Shown: in pieces, positions 12,179 to 24,373 of the stretch
Position numbering within the stretch: the stretch's first letter is position 1
How the letters are laid out: the number at the start of each line of letters is the position of its first letter
NCBI GenBank assembly: GCA_963691655.1
Contig: OY829326.1
Location: forward strand, 16,790,878-16,854,877
From: Toxonevra muliebris
Taxonomy: Eukaryota; Arthropoda; Insecta; Diptera; Pallopteridae
Reading direction: 5' to 3'
Length of the DNA stretch: 64,000 bases
The notes under the pieces: model-generated
Databases searched by the model: none
What the model saw: the letters and a program-made list of their open reading frames with translations, nothing else
What the model was told of the DNA's origin: nothing
Translations under genes and position numbers: made by a program

Positions 12179-13791
12179 CACTTGTGGACATACAATTAAG
12201 TCTGTATGACTTATAAACAGAAGAATTTTAAGGAAAAATAAAGTTTCTATTTAAAAGAAATAAAACCAACGTTTAAAATAAATAAATAACAGTTCAATAT
12301 TTAAAATTATAAAAGAAATAAACAGTTATAATGTCAAATATGTAAAATTTTTCCAAATTATCGTATGTCTATGGTGTAGGTGTAATTTGCGGTCATATAA
12401 TTAAGTCATATGCTAAACAAAAATATTTAAAAATAATAAGTTTGATAATTTTTAATTTTGAACTTAAATTTTACCTTTGGTACTGTTTGTACTTTGTTGA
12501 AACCATTTTTGCCTGATAATTTCTATACATCTCTTCGACTAGTACCAGAGCATTGAGCAGCAGTGATTTGATTCTATTCCCCCTGAATGATAGTCCATAA
12601 GGAAGTCTTATTTGAAGGTTCTTGCCCTGCCACGACCCTTTTTAAAATACGCTATAGATTTTCTATATGGTTTAAATATGGACTTTGGGCTGGCCACTCG
12701 AGAATTTTTATTTTGTTCTTATTTAACCAAAACTTAACGACCCGATATGTGTGTTTCGGGTCGTTATCATGCTGAAAGATCCAACCCAAAGGTAAATTTT
12801 CACCGTATCCTCAGTGAAGATGATTTTGAAGGATGCCTTTGTACTTTCCTTCTGTAATTTTCGTGAAACACCACCAAACTATTACACAAGGGCCCCATAT
12901 TTTACAGTTTTTTTTTTCAAAAATTTTGAGTCCAGCTCAGTATTTGATGGATGCCTAACAAAGAACCTTCCATCGATCCCAACCACATTTAATTTGGATT
13001 CATCCCTCCAAACAATCGTTTTTCAAAAAAGCTGGTACTAGTGGAGATATCGTTTAGCGAACTGAATACGCTGCGCAATATTTTTTTTTGGACCGTTGGG
13101 TTTATGTCTGCTTATTCGTCCTATTATTCTCTTTTTCGTTTAATCGCTTGCTTATAGTTCTGGCTGATATTTTGAAATTATAATCTAAGTCCATTTGTGA
13201 TCTTATTTTGATGAAAGTTAAGAAATCGTTTATTTTGCTGAGCCTAATCAAGCACCTATCTTCAGCTCGAAACTTTTTAAGTGGTTTTTTGAGTTGCAAA
13301 TTGTGAAATGATTTGAATTCTTATCTCATTGATCACTTTTCTACGTAAAAAAAGCTGGCTCTTCTACAACCTTTGCAATAATCCCAAGGTTCTGGAAAGT
13401 TTTCCTCTTCGAGGAAGTGGAACTCTTATTTTTGCCCATCACAACCAAATTCAACAATTGTTCAACTAAAGTATACAATAATGTGTAAATGATATATTTG
13501 ATTGGTTTTTACGGAATTTAAGTGCACTAAGTCAAGTTGATTGCGAAAGAATATAAAATGGCTTAATTATATGTCCACTTCTAATCTTACTCCTTCAAAC
13601 ACAATTGCCGACTGCACGCAAAATACTTCACTCTTTTGTAATTGCTCTTAGTATTTTTTAAGGCTACTAATGTTACCGCTAAATGGCATTATAAAAAATT
13701 CTTGGACTACTAATATAAAATATTTTTCAAACTCAGCATAAAATGTTGTTGTAGTGACTTAATTATGTGACCTGGTGCGTATACACAAGTG
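12179..13791 (-). mobile_element. Tc1-like transposon with IR/DR-type double termini
   Basis: A transposase remnant lies between inverted arms. Four related sites built on CATATAATTAAGTC occur: 12184-12202 and about 12389-12407 (both forward), and 13562-13578 and 13757-13775 (both reverse). Two sites about 200 bp apart in each arm is the IR/DR layout of some Tc1/mariner elements, where transposase binds an outer and an inner site. The extreme ends CACTTGTG (12179) and CACAAGTG (13784-13791) are also inverted. A TA dinucleotide precedes the left end; none is preserved next to CACAAGTG, so the right boundary is less certain. Confidence 0.75.
12560..13441 (-). pseudogene. Tc1-like DD34E transposase, broken
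   Basis: Minus-strand reading from about 13441: a MGKNKSS start, an N-terminal DNA-binding region ending SARTISKRLNEKENNR, then WRDESKLNVVGIDGR (first Asp codon 13002-13004), [16 protein letters not shown] (second Asp codon 12766-12768) and [14 protein letters not shown] (Glu codon 12661-12663). The last two are separated by exactly 34 residues, which defines the DD34E Tc1 group. A stop follows directly after IENL, and several frameshifts and stops lie between the HTH and catalytic parts. The enzyme would cut and paste the element at TA sites; this copy cannot make it. Confidence 0.9.
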
Positions 13792-15321
13792 AGAAAATGT
13801 TGCATATATTAGAAAAAGGCATCGAAATTCATTTGGTCGGTAAGACCGTGGTAATTTTTGACAGGGGTAAGAAGATTCATTACTTTTTGTATGAAAAAAA
13901 ATTTAATTTGCTCACGTGAGACAAAACAGGCTATACGAATTCAAACCTCGGATTAACTGGATATTTTCCACTGGGTATATTCCACTTATCTCCGAACAAG
14001 CATATGAGTAGGAATGCATGTATGCCTGTGTTAGTGTGCTATTTTGGTTATACAAAGGCAGCAACTGCTAACAAATTCTTATGTATGTATATTCTCATGG
14101 CTTGTTGGCATTTGCATACAAACACACTGTAAACATGTATGAGTGTGTGCATGAATGCATAATGCATTTGTGTGTATGTATGTGTATATAGATTTCTAAG
14201 CTAAAACCAAAGATGAAACATCTCAAATATACAAAAGATGAAGAAAAAGATGAAAAAAGGAAGAAAGCCATCCATACACAAACAAAGAAACAAACAAACA
14301 AAGCTTTCTGTGTGACTTTTGTGACATTTGTCTGTTAGCAACAAAGTTGGTTGTGCTTGCGTGCTGCATTTATTACAAAAAAAAAAAAACAAAAACTTAC
14401 ACTAAAATTGCGAAAATTATTTGCCAATAACTGACAACAAAATTATGCTGATCATCATCATCAGCATTTTGGAAATGAAAGTGGGCTGAATGGAGGCGTG
14501 CAACTCAACTCATCGTGGGCGGCCTGAGCGGTATTTTATATGACATTAGCCAAGTTGTGTCTAGTATTTTTATATTTCAAATAATTTGAGCTTTTTTTGT
14601 CTGCTATAAATTTTAAAACCTTATTATTTTTAATAAACAAAAAAAAAATGTATAAAAATTAATGAAAAGAATTTTTGTTTTTCGCTTCGCACACAATGCA
14701 ATCAAAATGAATTCTTCTTCTTCGCTTCGCTGGAAATTATATTTACATCTAGGTATGTCTGTATATTACCATATCGTGTATTTGTAGTACCAACCAGCAA
14801 CAACAACAATACTATAAGATGAGATGCTTTTCGTTTTTTGTTTGCATTTAATTGCTGCATATTGTGCACAACAAAAAATTAATTGGATTTCATTTACGTT
14901 TTGTATGACAATTCAAAGTATGAAATTAATATTTAAATTTACACACATACACACATACATACAATTACAACAAACGAGTATGAGTATGAATTTAATTGTA
15001 AGCACTCGCTTTTTAATCACAATTGAAATGTAGACAAAGAAATTGTTGCATATTTGAAATACAATAAAGCAAATTAAGTTGTTTGAATTTAAAAATAATG
15101 AAAATTTATACCAAGTGAATGTACGAATTCAGTTATGAGTGAGCCCTGCATCACTCCGACATTTTTAAAGTTTAAGATTTCTTTCTACACCTACAGATAA
15201 AACGACGAGTGGAGACATATTAATGATCAGGTGTGCACAAAAAACGATACAACATGAGGTTGGGTGCAAGTTGTATTATGTATACCCTAGTGCGTATACT
15301 CAATTTTTGGTTGTACATGTG
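13792..15321. other. AT-rich noncoding stretch
   Basis: No gene seen. There is a poly-A at 14376-14388, a small palindromic TGCTGAT/ATCAGCA pair at about 14446-14466, and GTATG/ACATAC-rich DNA near 14100-14190 and 14940-14965. Open frames here are Phe/Ser/Lys-rich low-complexity translations. Confidence 0.55.
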
Positions 15322-16984
15322 CATTAGGGTGGCCCTCAGCTATAGGTAATTTTTCAAAAGTAAAAATGATGCTACTCTCTTGCACTAATTTGGTTGTAAT
15401 CAAGAAAAACAGGGCTGAGCAATACATCAGTTCCATCGGACAACTTCTAGGTGACTTCCAAACGCTTTGAAGTTGCAACATAGTATGTATACGCAACTAT
15501 TAGCTCCCTTCAAAAGCGATATGGTCTTCTCTATCTTAACCATTTTCATGTTTCTTCTTAGTGAAAACCTTCTGAATAAAATTTTTTAAAAGTAAATTCG
15601 CAAAATTGCTAAAGCAACATGAAAAATATTATCGCCCATAACTTCTATAGGGGGAAACGTATTTTTATTTACAAGAATAATATCTATAGGATCATTTGTG
15701 AAGTTCACAAGAATTTCAACGAAATTGACTTGAAATGCCGAAACTAACAGATGACAGAAAAAACAGGGAAAAAATGATATATTTTTTTGACATTTTGCAT
15801 TTTGTTTTCATAAAAGCTGATATTTCTGTGTTAAAACTGAAAAACAGCATAGCTGAAGTTAAGATGGAAAATATTTTATCACATATTTTGACTGTAAATA
15901 ATAAATTGATGCGAATTTTTAAATAATTTTTAGAAGTATATATCGTTTTAAGAATGATCTTTAATTTAAAGCTAAAGTAGGTTTTTTAACGATAGCTGCG
16001 TTTTATTCTCCACTTGCTTTTAGTGATGTATAACTAGCAGCGATAATTGTATGGGAAAACAACAACAAAGCCGCAGAGATAACACGTATAATTATAGCAC
16101 ACGCAAATTTTTCTTCTTCTCCAAACTTATAATCAGTCAAAAACGAAATTCAATTCTCAATGAAATACGTTTTTGTCGTGTGTCCACCTAAAATTTATAT
16201 TAAAATTTCATCGAAATTCACTCTCGTGTATTTGCACTAGAAGAGATAATTTAGAATCAGCGTATTTTTTCGGTCTTCGGCAATGATTTGTAAAACAAAT
16301 TGTTTCTCAGCTTAATTTTATTGAAGAAATCGGTGCTGATAGAAAATTTCGCAAAGAAAATTTTTGTACCAGAAGTTACAATAAACGAAGAAAAATTACT
16401 TTTTTGTAGCCTGCTTCCAATATAATTTAAGCTTTATTTGTCTTAACCACTGTTGAAACATTTTTATCAAATAATGATAGAGCCATAGTTTGGGGAGCTA
16501 AGTACTCGACAAATTTATGGATGACAAATTAATCCGCACCACCTTTCAGATTTCTCGATCAATGTCCTGATAATTTAACAATTGACGCATGAACAAAAAC
16601 AAATGATAAGGTGCTTAAATTCCATCTGATGACAGAAACCAGGCTCGAGCATACACCCGAGCAAGAAAAAATCAAATCCTTTTTAAGGGTTCTTTCCCTT
16701 ATGAGATAACTGAAACTGGTCTTGAGAAAGATACATCTTGAACGAATAAATCATTGTTAACTCTTACAATTCTGTTGTTTAAGAAGTCCAAGAACAAAAA
16801 ATTGATTTATCTGAAAAAGTGACTTTCCGGGCGACAATGCACTACTTCATGGTGGATGCGGGCCGCCTCGCAATTGTCCGATTGAGCTCAAATTTTGCAC
16901 AGATTGTTTCTTTATTGATTGAAATAATATAGGGGTCTGGGAGCTAAACTTTTAGAAAGTTAAAATATAAGGGCCACCCTAATG
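15322..16984. mobile_element. unclassified DNA-transposon-like element with 15-bp inverted termini
   Basis: CATTAGGGTGGCCCT at 15322-15336 is repeated exactly, inverted, at 16970-16984 (AGGGCCACCCTAATG). The arms are about 1.66 kb apart, a normal size for a DNA transposon. Beyond 15 bp the match decays. If the TA inside the terminus is read as the target site, both ends sit next to TA. No longer duplication is visible in the flanks (GTACATGTG versus TTATAACG). An open frame at 15735-15926 has no motif I recognise, and no DDE transposase is apparent, so a non-autonomous or decayed element is most likely. Confidence 0.55.
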
Positions 16985-17114
16985 TTATAACGAAGCGTCG
17001 TTATAAGCGAACTTCACTATTTTTTTATTATTGTCATTTTATATATATATATTCTGAATTTATTTTCATTCTTTACTTATATTCTACTTAAGTTATTCAC
17101 CATAACGAATATCC

Positions 17115-17305
17115 AGCACACACGCAGTCATCACTGTTACCCACATCAATACCTCATAACACAAACTCACCACATCATTCGCTGATACACACATTCGCAG
17201 TCATCACGGTTACCCACATCAATACATCACAACACAAACTCACCACACTGATCGGTGATACACACACACTCAAGCATCACTGTTACTCACATCACTCATT
17301 CATCA
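17115..17305. repeat. 74-bp tandem repeat, about 2.6 units
   Basis: GCAGTCATCAC followed by (T/G)GTTACCCACATCAATAC starts at 17124 and again at 17198, and a diverged third unit (AAGCATCACTGTTACTCACATCA) starts near 17272. The period is 73-74 bp. Units 1 and 2 differ at only a few positions. Confidence 0.85.
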
Positions 17306-17352
17306 CAACTGCAGAACAATCACATCAGTACGACAGAGACTGTGATCGTGTG

Positions 17353-17446
17353 TGGTCATCATCAGCGCAAGATGATGACCATATAGACATCACACTGTTG
17401 TAGGTGGTTGTAACGCAAGAACTACATCGTTGGCAACCACCTACAA
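17353..17446. repeat. two adjacent perfect hairpins
   Basis: The first stem is TGGTCATCATC (17353-17363) with GATGATGACCA (17371-17381) and a 7-nt loop. The second is TTGTAGGTGGTTG (17398-17410) with CAACCACCTACAA (17434-17446) and a 23-nt loop. They lie just upstream of a TATATAAGG motif (about 17560). Confidence 0.85.
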
Positions 17447-17799
17447 ACATCGCTGTGCACCTGGCCGTAGAGAATGGGAACTGCTGGCCCCTTTCCCCTC
17501 AGACGCCCTGCACCTTCCACCGTCACCAACACCATTAACCAATCCACAATGCCCACTGATATATAAGGTGGATGCACAGCGCTAGAATGAGTAGTCTGTC
17601 CGGAGAGTCTATCCAGGAGTCTAACCAAGGTCTGCCTGGAGTCTCGCTACGCGCTCGATCAGGTGCTACAGTTAACCTGCGATCGTTTTATTTTCTACTA
17701 GTAATCTTTTCATTTAAATTGTTGAGTTATTTTGCAACACAATAAATTAATTAAGTTTATAACGTTTCGGAAAAACTATCAGTGTTTATTTTAATTGGC

Positions 17800-20700
17800 T
17801 GGATTACTGGAATCCGTTGAGGTTACCCCGGAAATTGCACGTTATAATGTTCATGTATTGTATACATCGAGATTCGCTCAGGGCAACAATCCATATATTA
17901 TTTTTATTTTTGAATACTTTACCGTCAAATTTTTATTTAATAAATTTTCAATATAAATTATCCTTTTTATTATCTGAAGTCAAGTATACTTCAGATTGTT
18001 ATCCTAATAAAATTTATGGAAGTATTTTGATTTACAGATTTCACTTCATTTATTCTACTCATCGTTCCTCCTACAGTAAATATATAAAGCCGACATCAGA
18101 TAAAGAAGAATAACTGCTTTTCAATTTAGTTATTCTTCCGTGCTTGGCTTGCTAAAGTGATATATTCAGCAATGATATCAGATTAAAATTATTTGGTCCC
18201 ATTGGCAGAGAGTATTTATACCACTTTACCAATAAATCACTCGATCAAAAATACACCGAAAATCAAACAAGTGTAATGAAAGTAATATTAAAATGTGAAG
18301 CAGTCTCTCTTGGTTTGAAGCTACAGAAAAATTTGAATTAGTTTAAAAAGTTTTTGGGCTAAATCCGATTGAAAATCGACGGCCTAAAACCAGATAAACA
18401 TGATCAATCGATGCACAACATCTAGAAGTTTCTTTCAAAGTTTAGAAAAGAGCCAGAATTGATTGTACTGAACTGGTGGTAATTGAATCTCGGGATAATC
18501 ATTTCTATAGTCTAGATTTCCTGTCTGGAAAAATTGGTTTAATACCTGAATTAAAATATTCGATAACTTAAAATTTTAAAAAATTCCATAACTCATTTAA
18601 TGCACAGACAGTAATAAATCAAACGGGTGGTCAGTGGAAAGGGGACAGCTATAATCTCCTGCCAGAACTGTTAAAATGTAAATAATTTTTTTTAATAACA
18701 CAATCGAATAAATTTCAATTAGACTTAATGCCAATTTTGCAATTAAGTCACTTTGAGAAGATTTCCGCGATTAAAATTTGAGAAGACGCGAGTTACTCAA
18801 CGGTCTGTAAAATCTGTAGCAGATTTTAAACTATAAATCTCCCACCTGATGGAACAATTTTATGTAGATTTTTAATTTCAGCGGAAAAAACTGATTCTGG
18901 AGCAAGAAACTACTTAGTTCACGACTGACGATAGGTTTTCATAACTTCGAACGTAGTGCCGAATTATTCTGTCAAAACGGCCATTTTGAGTCCGGATTTT
19001 TTTGAAAATGAATTTTAGTTTTTTCGAAAAGTAGAGAACCGTAACCGGGTATCAATAACAATATGAAGTTTTAACAGATATATCGTTAGGTGACTACCTA
19101 AGCAACGAATACACAGAGTTGAACTTCTTTTTTCCTAATAAATTAGGTAAATACATCAGACCTTTCAATGTATCATCAAGACATTTCATACAATTTTCCA
19201 CACAAAGTTCGTAGTAAGTGCGAATGGTCATAAATCAAGTTAAGTCGTAAGTTGAAAATTGGTCGTATGAGAAAAAAGATTTTCCCTTTAATATATTATA
19301 GTCTGCTTCCCAGACCCGAATCTTAGATCGTCTACTGCATACAGAAACGCACAAACGCAATCACAGTGACAGCTCGATGGTCATTTTTCTCCAAAACAAA
19401 AAAATATGTCAATTGCTAATGAAAAATTTAACATCCGCTGCAAATTAATGCTATTGCGGCTACCAAGCAAACATAGCTGCTTGTGTCAAATAATAAATAT
19501 ATAAAAAAAAGCAACAGCAGTAAAAATGAAATGGAGAAAAATGCGCAGATAGAAATTAACCACAACAACAGCAAGGAAAACCAAAAAAATACCACAATGA
19601 TGATTATAATCAAAATAAATTTGCTTGGTCATAATATTTACGAGTGAACTACGTACGTACCTTTTTTCTTTTTTTTTGTTGCAGCAGGGCAATCAACCAA
19701 CAGCGACAGCGCCAAATATATATGCACCAAAATTACAAGAGTATGATGGAACACTGGAGTGAAGCAGACGGGGACCGGAGAACAGTTCGATGAAAGTTGA
19801 GGTGAGAGCAGACAAAATTAGTAAATGACGACGACGACGACGATGTTTCTTCTTGTTGTCACATTGGCAATAACAGCAACAGCATCAAACAGCGCCACAA
19901 ATAAATTTGCAATAACAACAAGAAAAAAACAAATGAATGAAAAGCAAGAAAACTCAGCAAATGCGACAAGCAACAACGACGACAATTGCGAATGTGACAA
20001 GAAAAAAAATTAAACGCGTACAAATGGGAGTGGTGGCAAATGCGACGACTGACGACCGACGACAGGCAGACAATGTTGCTGGTAATTTTCTTTCAATTTT
20101 ACCTTTTTTTTTTTGCGTTACTTCGTGTAACTTTGCAATGTTGCAAAAATACAGCAAGCGATAGAGATACAAGTTAAACGTGATTTTAACAACCAACTTT
20201 TTTTTTTGTTTTGTTGTAGCTAGTTGTTGTTGTTGCAAATAATTTACTTATGTTTCTTCTTTAACATTTCTTGTAAAAATTACTTATTTATTTCTTTTCG
20301 CATATATTTTTGTGTTTTTGTTTGGTGTGCAGCCAACAAAAATGCAAATATCTTTCCTGGTTGATTTCACTGATTTTTCTCTTTTTCTTCTACTTCTACA
20401 GAGGGGGGAAAAAAGAAGAGATTAAAATATCAAAAGCTACGTGCAGCACACAAGCGAGCAATGAACGAGCAAATTTATGTTGCCGTTTGCTATTGATGTT
20501 ACTTCTGGCAATACAAATAATAATAACGACGATGGTGATGTTGATGATGAGTATGAAGATGATGGTTGTTGATGATGACGCACAAAATAAAAATCAATAA
20601 AATTCGAACACGGAATCGAACACCACGTTGACAATGGCTGCTGCTTTTGTTGGTTAAACGTTGCGGTAATATTTGCAATTTTTTTTTTTTTTTTTTTTGT

Positions 20701-22379
20701 GTGAATGTGTGAACACAAGGAGTGCAGGCGTTGGTAGATCAGAAAATTGCGCAGACAGTAGCCGGCGTATTTCACTGTTTGTCTGTCTGGCTGTGTGGTT
20801 ATTTGCTTACTCGCTTGCTCGCGCTTGACTCGGCTTGAATGGATGATGAGCTTACTGTATTTTGTTAGTACAGATTGTAGTTGTTTGTGTTGTTGGGTTG
20901 AAGGGTCACATGCTGTGCAAAACACAGACACAGGCAAACACACACGTTCAAATATATTAACACTGAAGCACACTGGATTAATTTAATGAATATGCAAACA
21001 ATTTTTTATAGCTTTTTAAAAATATTTCTCAATTTCTTTCTATTTTCGATGCATAAATTTCATTATTAATTTCACAAAACAAAATAACTGCATAATTTAT
21101 ATTTTTAAACAAATTCTGTGTGTGTAGCAACGATAGACAATAACAACAACCATAAAAACTTTATATAAACATACACACACATTTCACACAAACACATACA
21201 CAGTGATATTGCAGTGACACACACAGCGTTGTATTCGGCACGAATAACAAAATTCAACTGATGATTTTTGCAAAACTCAAAGTCGAATGTGCATGTGCTG
21301 CTGCTGTTGCTGTTGCTGTAGTCATTGCTGTTGCTATTGCTGCTGCTGCTGCTCAGTGTTGCATGCGGTTTTTACTGTTACTACTTACTAACAACTCACA
21401 TACATACTAACTAACAATAATGAATACTATTATCGCATTTGTAATGGTATTGGTATTACTGCTAGTGATGATGGTTGCTCATATTGTTAGCACTCACACA
21501 AATACAAGTACAAACGACGCAGAACAAATCACAGATATTTTATAGACAACAGTTACAATGTGTTTTTTCAAATGAAAATGAAGTAGACAGACAGCAACCG
21601 ACATAGAAAAAAACACACATTACAAATAAAACAACAAATACCTATAATGAAAACTATCAAAAGCCTTTTAGCCAACTTGTATGTGTAGTTATGTGTGTAT
21701 GTGTGAGTAACACCAGTAACAAACCATACCATATTGCATTGAGTATGCATGTTGTTGTTGGATACAAGTATAAACTACAACTGCAACAACAAAAATAAAA
21801 AATAAAAAACAAATGCCAACAACACCAATACAACAACAATGCAGAAAACTGTTTTTTTTTCATTAGTCTTAAACATTGGTAGGAAAAAAATCAGCAAGCA
21901 TGACAAACTAACATAAATTTATACAGTTTCGGTCAGAGTTTCAGAGAGCAGCAACAGCAGCAAAAGCAGCAAAAGCAAAGATAGAAAATTTGCAATTTGC
22001 TTGCATTCATTGTTGCCAATTGCTGTTGTTGTTGTTATTATTGTTGCACTTTGTAAGTGATTGCATCCAATTAATTAAATTTACAATTTGAAATTTTAAT
22101 TTTTCTTTGTAGCAAACAAAGTAGCGGCAGCAAAAGTTACATTTATAATAATTTACAAAAAAAAAAGGAAGAGTTTTTCCAATCCTAATGGGTTGGAGAA
22201 AAATATGAAGTAGTACTTACCGAAAGTTTAACAATAAAAAGTTTGAATTTATATACATTTCAATAAAATAGCGCATAGTTTCCTTTATTGGGCTGCAGAA
22301 CGTCAGGTCTCAAATCATAAATAATTCAAAATTAAACAGACCAGACGTTCTTTAAATGTTCAACATCATAGAAGCTAAA
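17800..22379. other. noncoding stretch, microsatellite-rich after 19.4 kb
   Basis: No supported gene. 17.8-19.3 kb is plain AT-rich DNA. 19.5-22.1 kb contains many interrupted CAA/CAG/TTG/CTG triplets, GATGATG tracts near 20528-20578, poly-T at about 20679-20698 and CA-rich stretches near 21170-21200. Open frames at 19428-20986 and 21568-21863 come from these repeats (Asn/Thr-rich or Phe/Leu-rich) and match no protein I know. Confidence 0.6.
21296..21354. repeat. CTG/TTG trinucleotide repeat
   Basis: TGCTGCTGCTGTTGCTG-type tract, interrupted by GTAGTCATTG, then five consecutive TGC/CTG units. Interrupted triplet microsatellite. Confidence 0.85.
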
Positions 22380-23065
22380 TAAGTGAACAGAATCACGAGC
22401 TTCCTTAGAATAAGAAAACACCCTAGCCCAGCGGTGTTGTAATCTATTGAAACATTTTGTAAATTTTATGGGTTTCAGGTCACAGTGATATATGTACATG
22501 GAAATCATAAATCTGATAAATTAGCTAGGTACAAAAATGCAGCCTTTACAATTTAAAAACTACCCGGGTAACCCACTGGCAATTTGCAAACTTAATGTTC
22601 AAACGGAGTTCTTCAACAGGTGAAGTTGAGATCGCTGACTGAATTCACATGCAAAATCACCAAACCGATTTGACTGTAGTATAACCTCAAACTATTTCAG
22701 CAGCTATTATCTTTCGGTAGAAGCCAAATAAACCAAACTGTGACAATAATAACTGGTAACTACCTTATAGGCATACACGCCTCTAGATTGGGTGCTCCCT
22801 CAAAAGACTATTGCAGAAGTTGTAAGGATGAAGAAGAGGAGGAATCCATTTCTCACTACTTATGCTTTTGCCCTGCCTTGGCTATCTGCAGGAGAAATGC
22901 CATAGGTCAATATTTTCTAGACGACTTGTTCGGTCCGACTTGGTGTCAACTGATCTAGGGGACCTACTTTAATATGTAACAAAGTTTAATTGGTTCGACT
23001 AACACACGTGGTAACACGTGGTATTCGATCTAAATGTGTTCTGATGAACAGCCAATTAACCTAAC
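22380..23065 (+). pseudogene. third LINE RNase H and C-terminal fragment
   Basis: The plus-strand frame near 22470-22535 reads VSGHSDIYVHGNHKSDKLARY, a decayed form of the RNase H block around the last catalytic residues. Several stops follow, and then 22740-22958 gives an intact 3' segment: ITGNYLIGIHASRLGAP, then CRSCKDEEEEE...HYLCFCPAL, the Cys/His tail typical of LINEs that encode RNase H. The frame stops at 22959 but related sequence continues to about 23065 (ending CCTAACCTTTAC). It is distinct from the fragments at 5.1-5.9 kb and 6.9-7.3 kb, being closest to the EEEEE-H-CFCPAL type. No reverse transcriptase is visible upstream. Confidence 0.85.
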
Positions 23066-23630
23066 CTTTACAAATCGATAGGTATATGCCAAAACAACGT
23101 ATGTGCAGAAGTGGCCTATAAATAAATAATTAAGACAGGTTTGCGAACAAAAATGATTCCGTATTCCTCACCTAGGTGTCGAAACCCATCAACTATTTCC
23201 CTGTCACTTCGTACTGAAAACAAATCAAATCGTAATCATCATTTTAGTCATAGCTACAAATAAGATTATTAATCATTAGTCGAAAAGACTTGACTAAATT
23301 ACTAATAATAATTAATCATTAGTTCACGATTGCTGATTGATTTTTTTTAAGTCATTACTTTCACTCATTAGTCAGATTGAATTTGATCTAAAAGCATACC
23401 CAAAATGTTGAAATCGATATAAAAGAATACAAAACCGGTCGGAATGAACCAAACTAAAATTAAAGGCACACGTCGTCATCAAAAAGGAGAAGAAGGCAAG
23501 TGCCAAAGCCACAGTTGTGTTTCTGAGAGGTTAAGGGGTTGAAATTGGGATTGGAGTAAGAAAAATCAGTGGTTAGTAAAACAAAAGCATGAAATCAGTC
23601 AGTTTAATCCAATATTATAATTATTATTAT
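23066..23630. other. AT-rich noncoding stretch
   Basis: No gene seen. Repeated AATCATTAGTC-like words occur between 23230 and 23380, without a clean period. Confidence 0.5.
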
Positions 23631-24373
23631 TAGTGTTGATTCGATACTTTTACTCATTACTTGTATCGAATAGAAGTATCGATGCTACCGAAAATATCGG
23701 AAATAAGTATCGAATATGTACTTGTATCGAATACTCGTTTAAAGAGACAAATTACTCTTTGTTAAAGTGGTTGTCAAGGAAAACATTCTGGCCAGAACGG
23801 CCCATTGTGATACAGCATGGTTGAGCCTACAGTTTACACTACTCAACACGAGTTTTTCGCCTATAAATCATGGTTTTGAGATATTTCCACTGGAAACTCG
23901 TGAATCATGTAGAAATGACGTTAATTTAATTTAGCAAATCGCTAGAAAATTTATAATAGATGGAAAACTAATCAACAGATTAAGGCTTGTTAAAAGTATT
24001 TTATTTTAATGCAAAGGTTTCAATAAACATTATGTTCTACATGCATGGTCGGAAATATTTTATAGAACTTCAATATTGTACTGCAATACAATGAAATATT
24101 GCAATATGGACTGAAATATTTTGAATAATTCTACAGTAGCATTTTGAAATATATTATTGATTGCTGTAAAATATTTTAAAATGATCCACAATTGTGAATA
24201 TTGTATAGCAATATTTCAGTTTTTCAAATAAATATTTTCCAAAAGTATCGAGTATCCGATACTGACCCTTTTTTCCGATACCAAGTAAAATACTTTTGTT
24301 ATAGCATCGAGTAAAATAAGTACTTGAATCGAATGAAAAGTATCGAGTTTTTACTTGTATCGAATCATCACTA
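23631..24373 (+). mobile_element. hAT-type MITE, copy 1
   Basis: The ends are inverted: TAGTGTTGATTCGATAC at 23631-23647 and GTATCGAATCATCACTA at 24357-24373 (16 of 17 positions pair). TAGTG...TG ends and an 8-bp duplication are hAT hallmarks; here the flanks are ATTATTAT and ATTATAAT (7/8). Both subterminal regions are packed with ACTTGTATCGAATA-like words, likely transposase-binding repeats. The body has AATATTGCAATA-like palindromic DNA and a conserved segment at 23771-24008. The same element occurs inverted at 34081-34848. Confidence 0.88.

Larger units (their letters stand above)
17094..17790 (+). mobile_element. possible solo LTR
   Basis: This island is more GC-rich and structured than its surroundings. 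In order it has a start-like AGTTATTCACC (about 17090), a 74-bp tandem repeat, two perfect hairpins, a TATATAAGG box at about 17560-17568, a moderately GC-rich leader, and AATAAA at about 17741 before AT-rich sequence. That is the order of U3 tandem repeats, promoter and polyadenylation signal in an LTR. No clear target duplication, PBS or gag/pol was found, and the ends are not fixed. It could be another kind of repeat. Confidence 0.35.

Noticed and set aside
17422..17628. 68-codon minus frame in the LTR-like island
   Set aside because: It lies antisense across a TATA box and hairpin region and has no motif; more likely a GC-content effect.
19818..20600. Asn/Thr- or Lys-rich open frames on both strands
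   Set aside because: They follow CAA/CAG and GAT triplet repeats, have no domain, and overlap each other on opposite strands.
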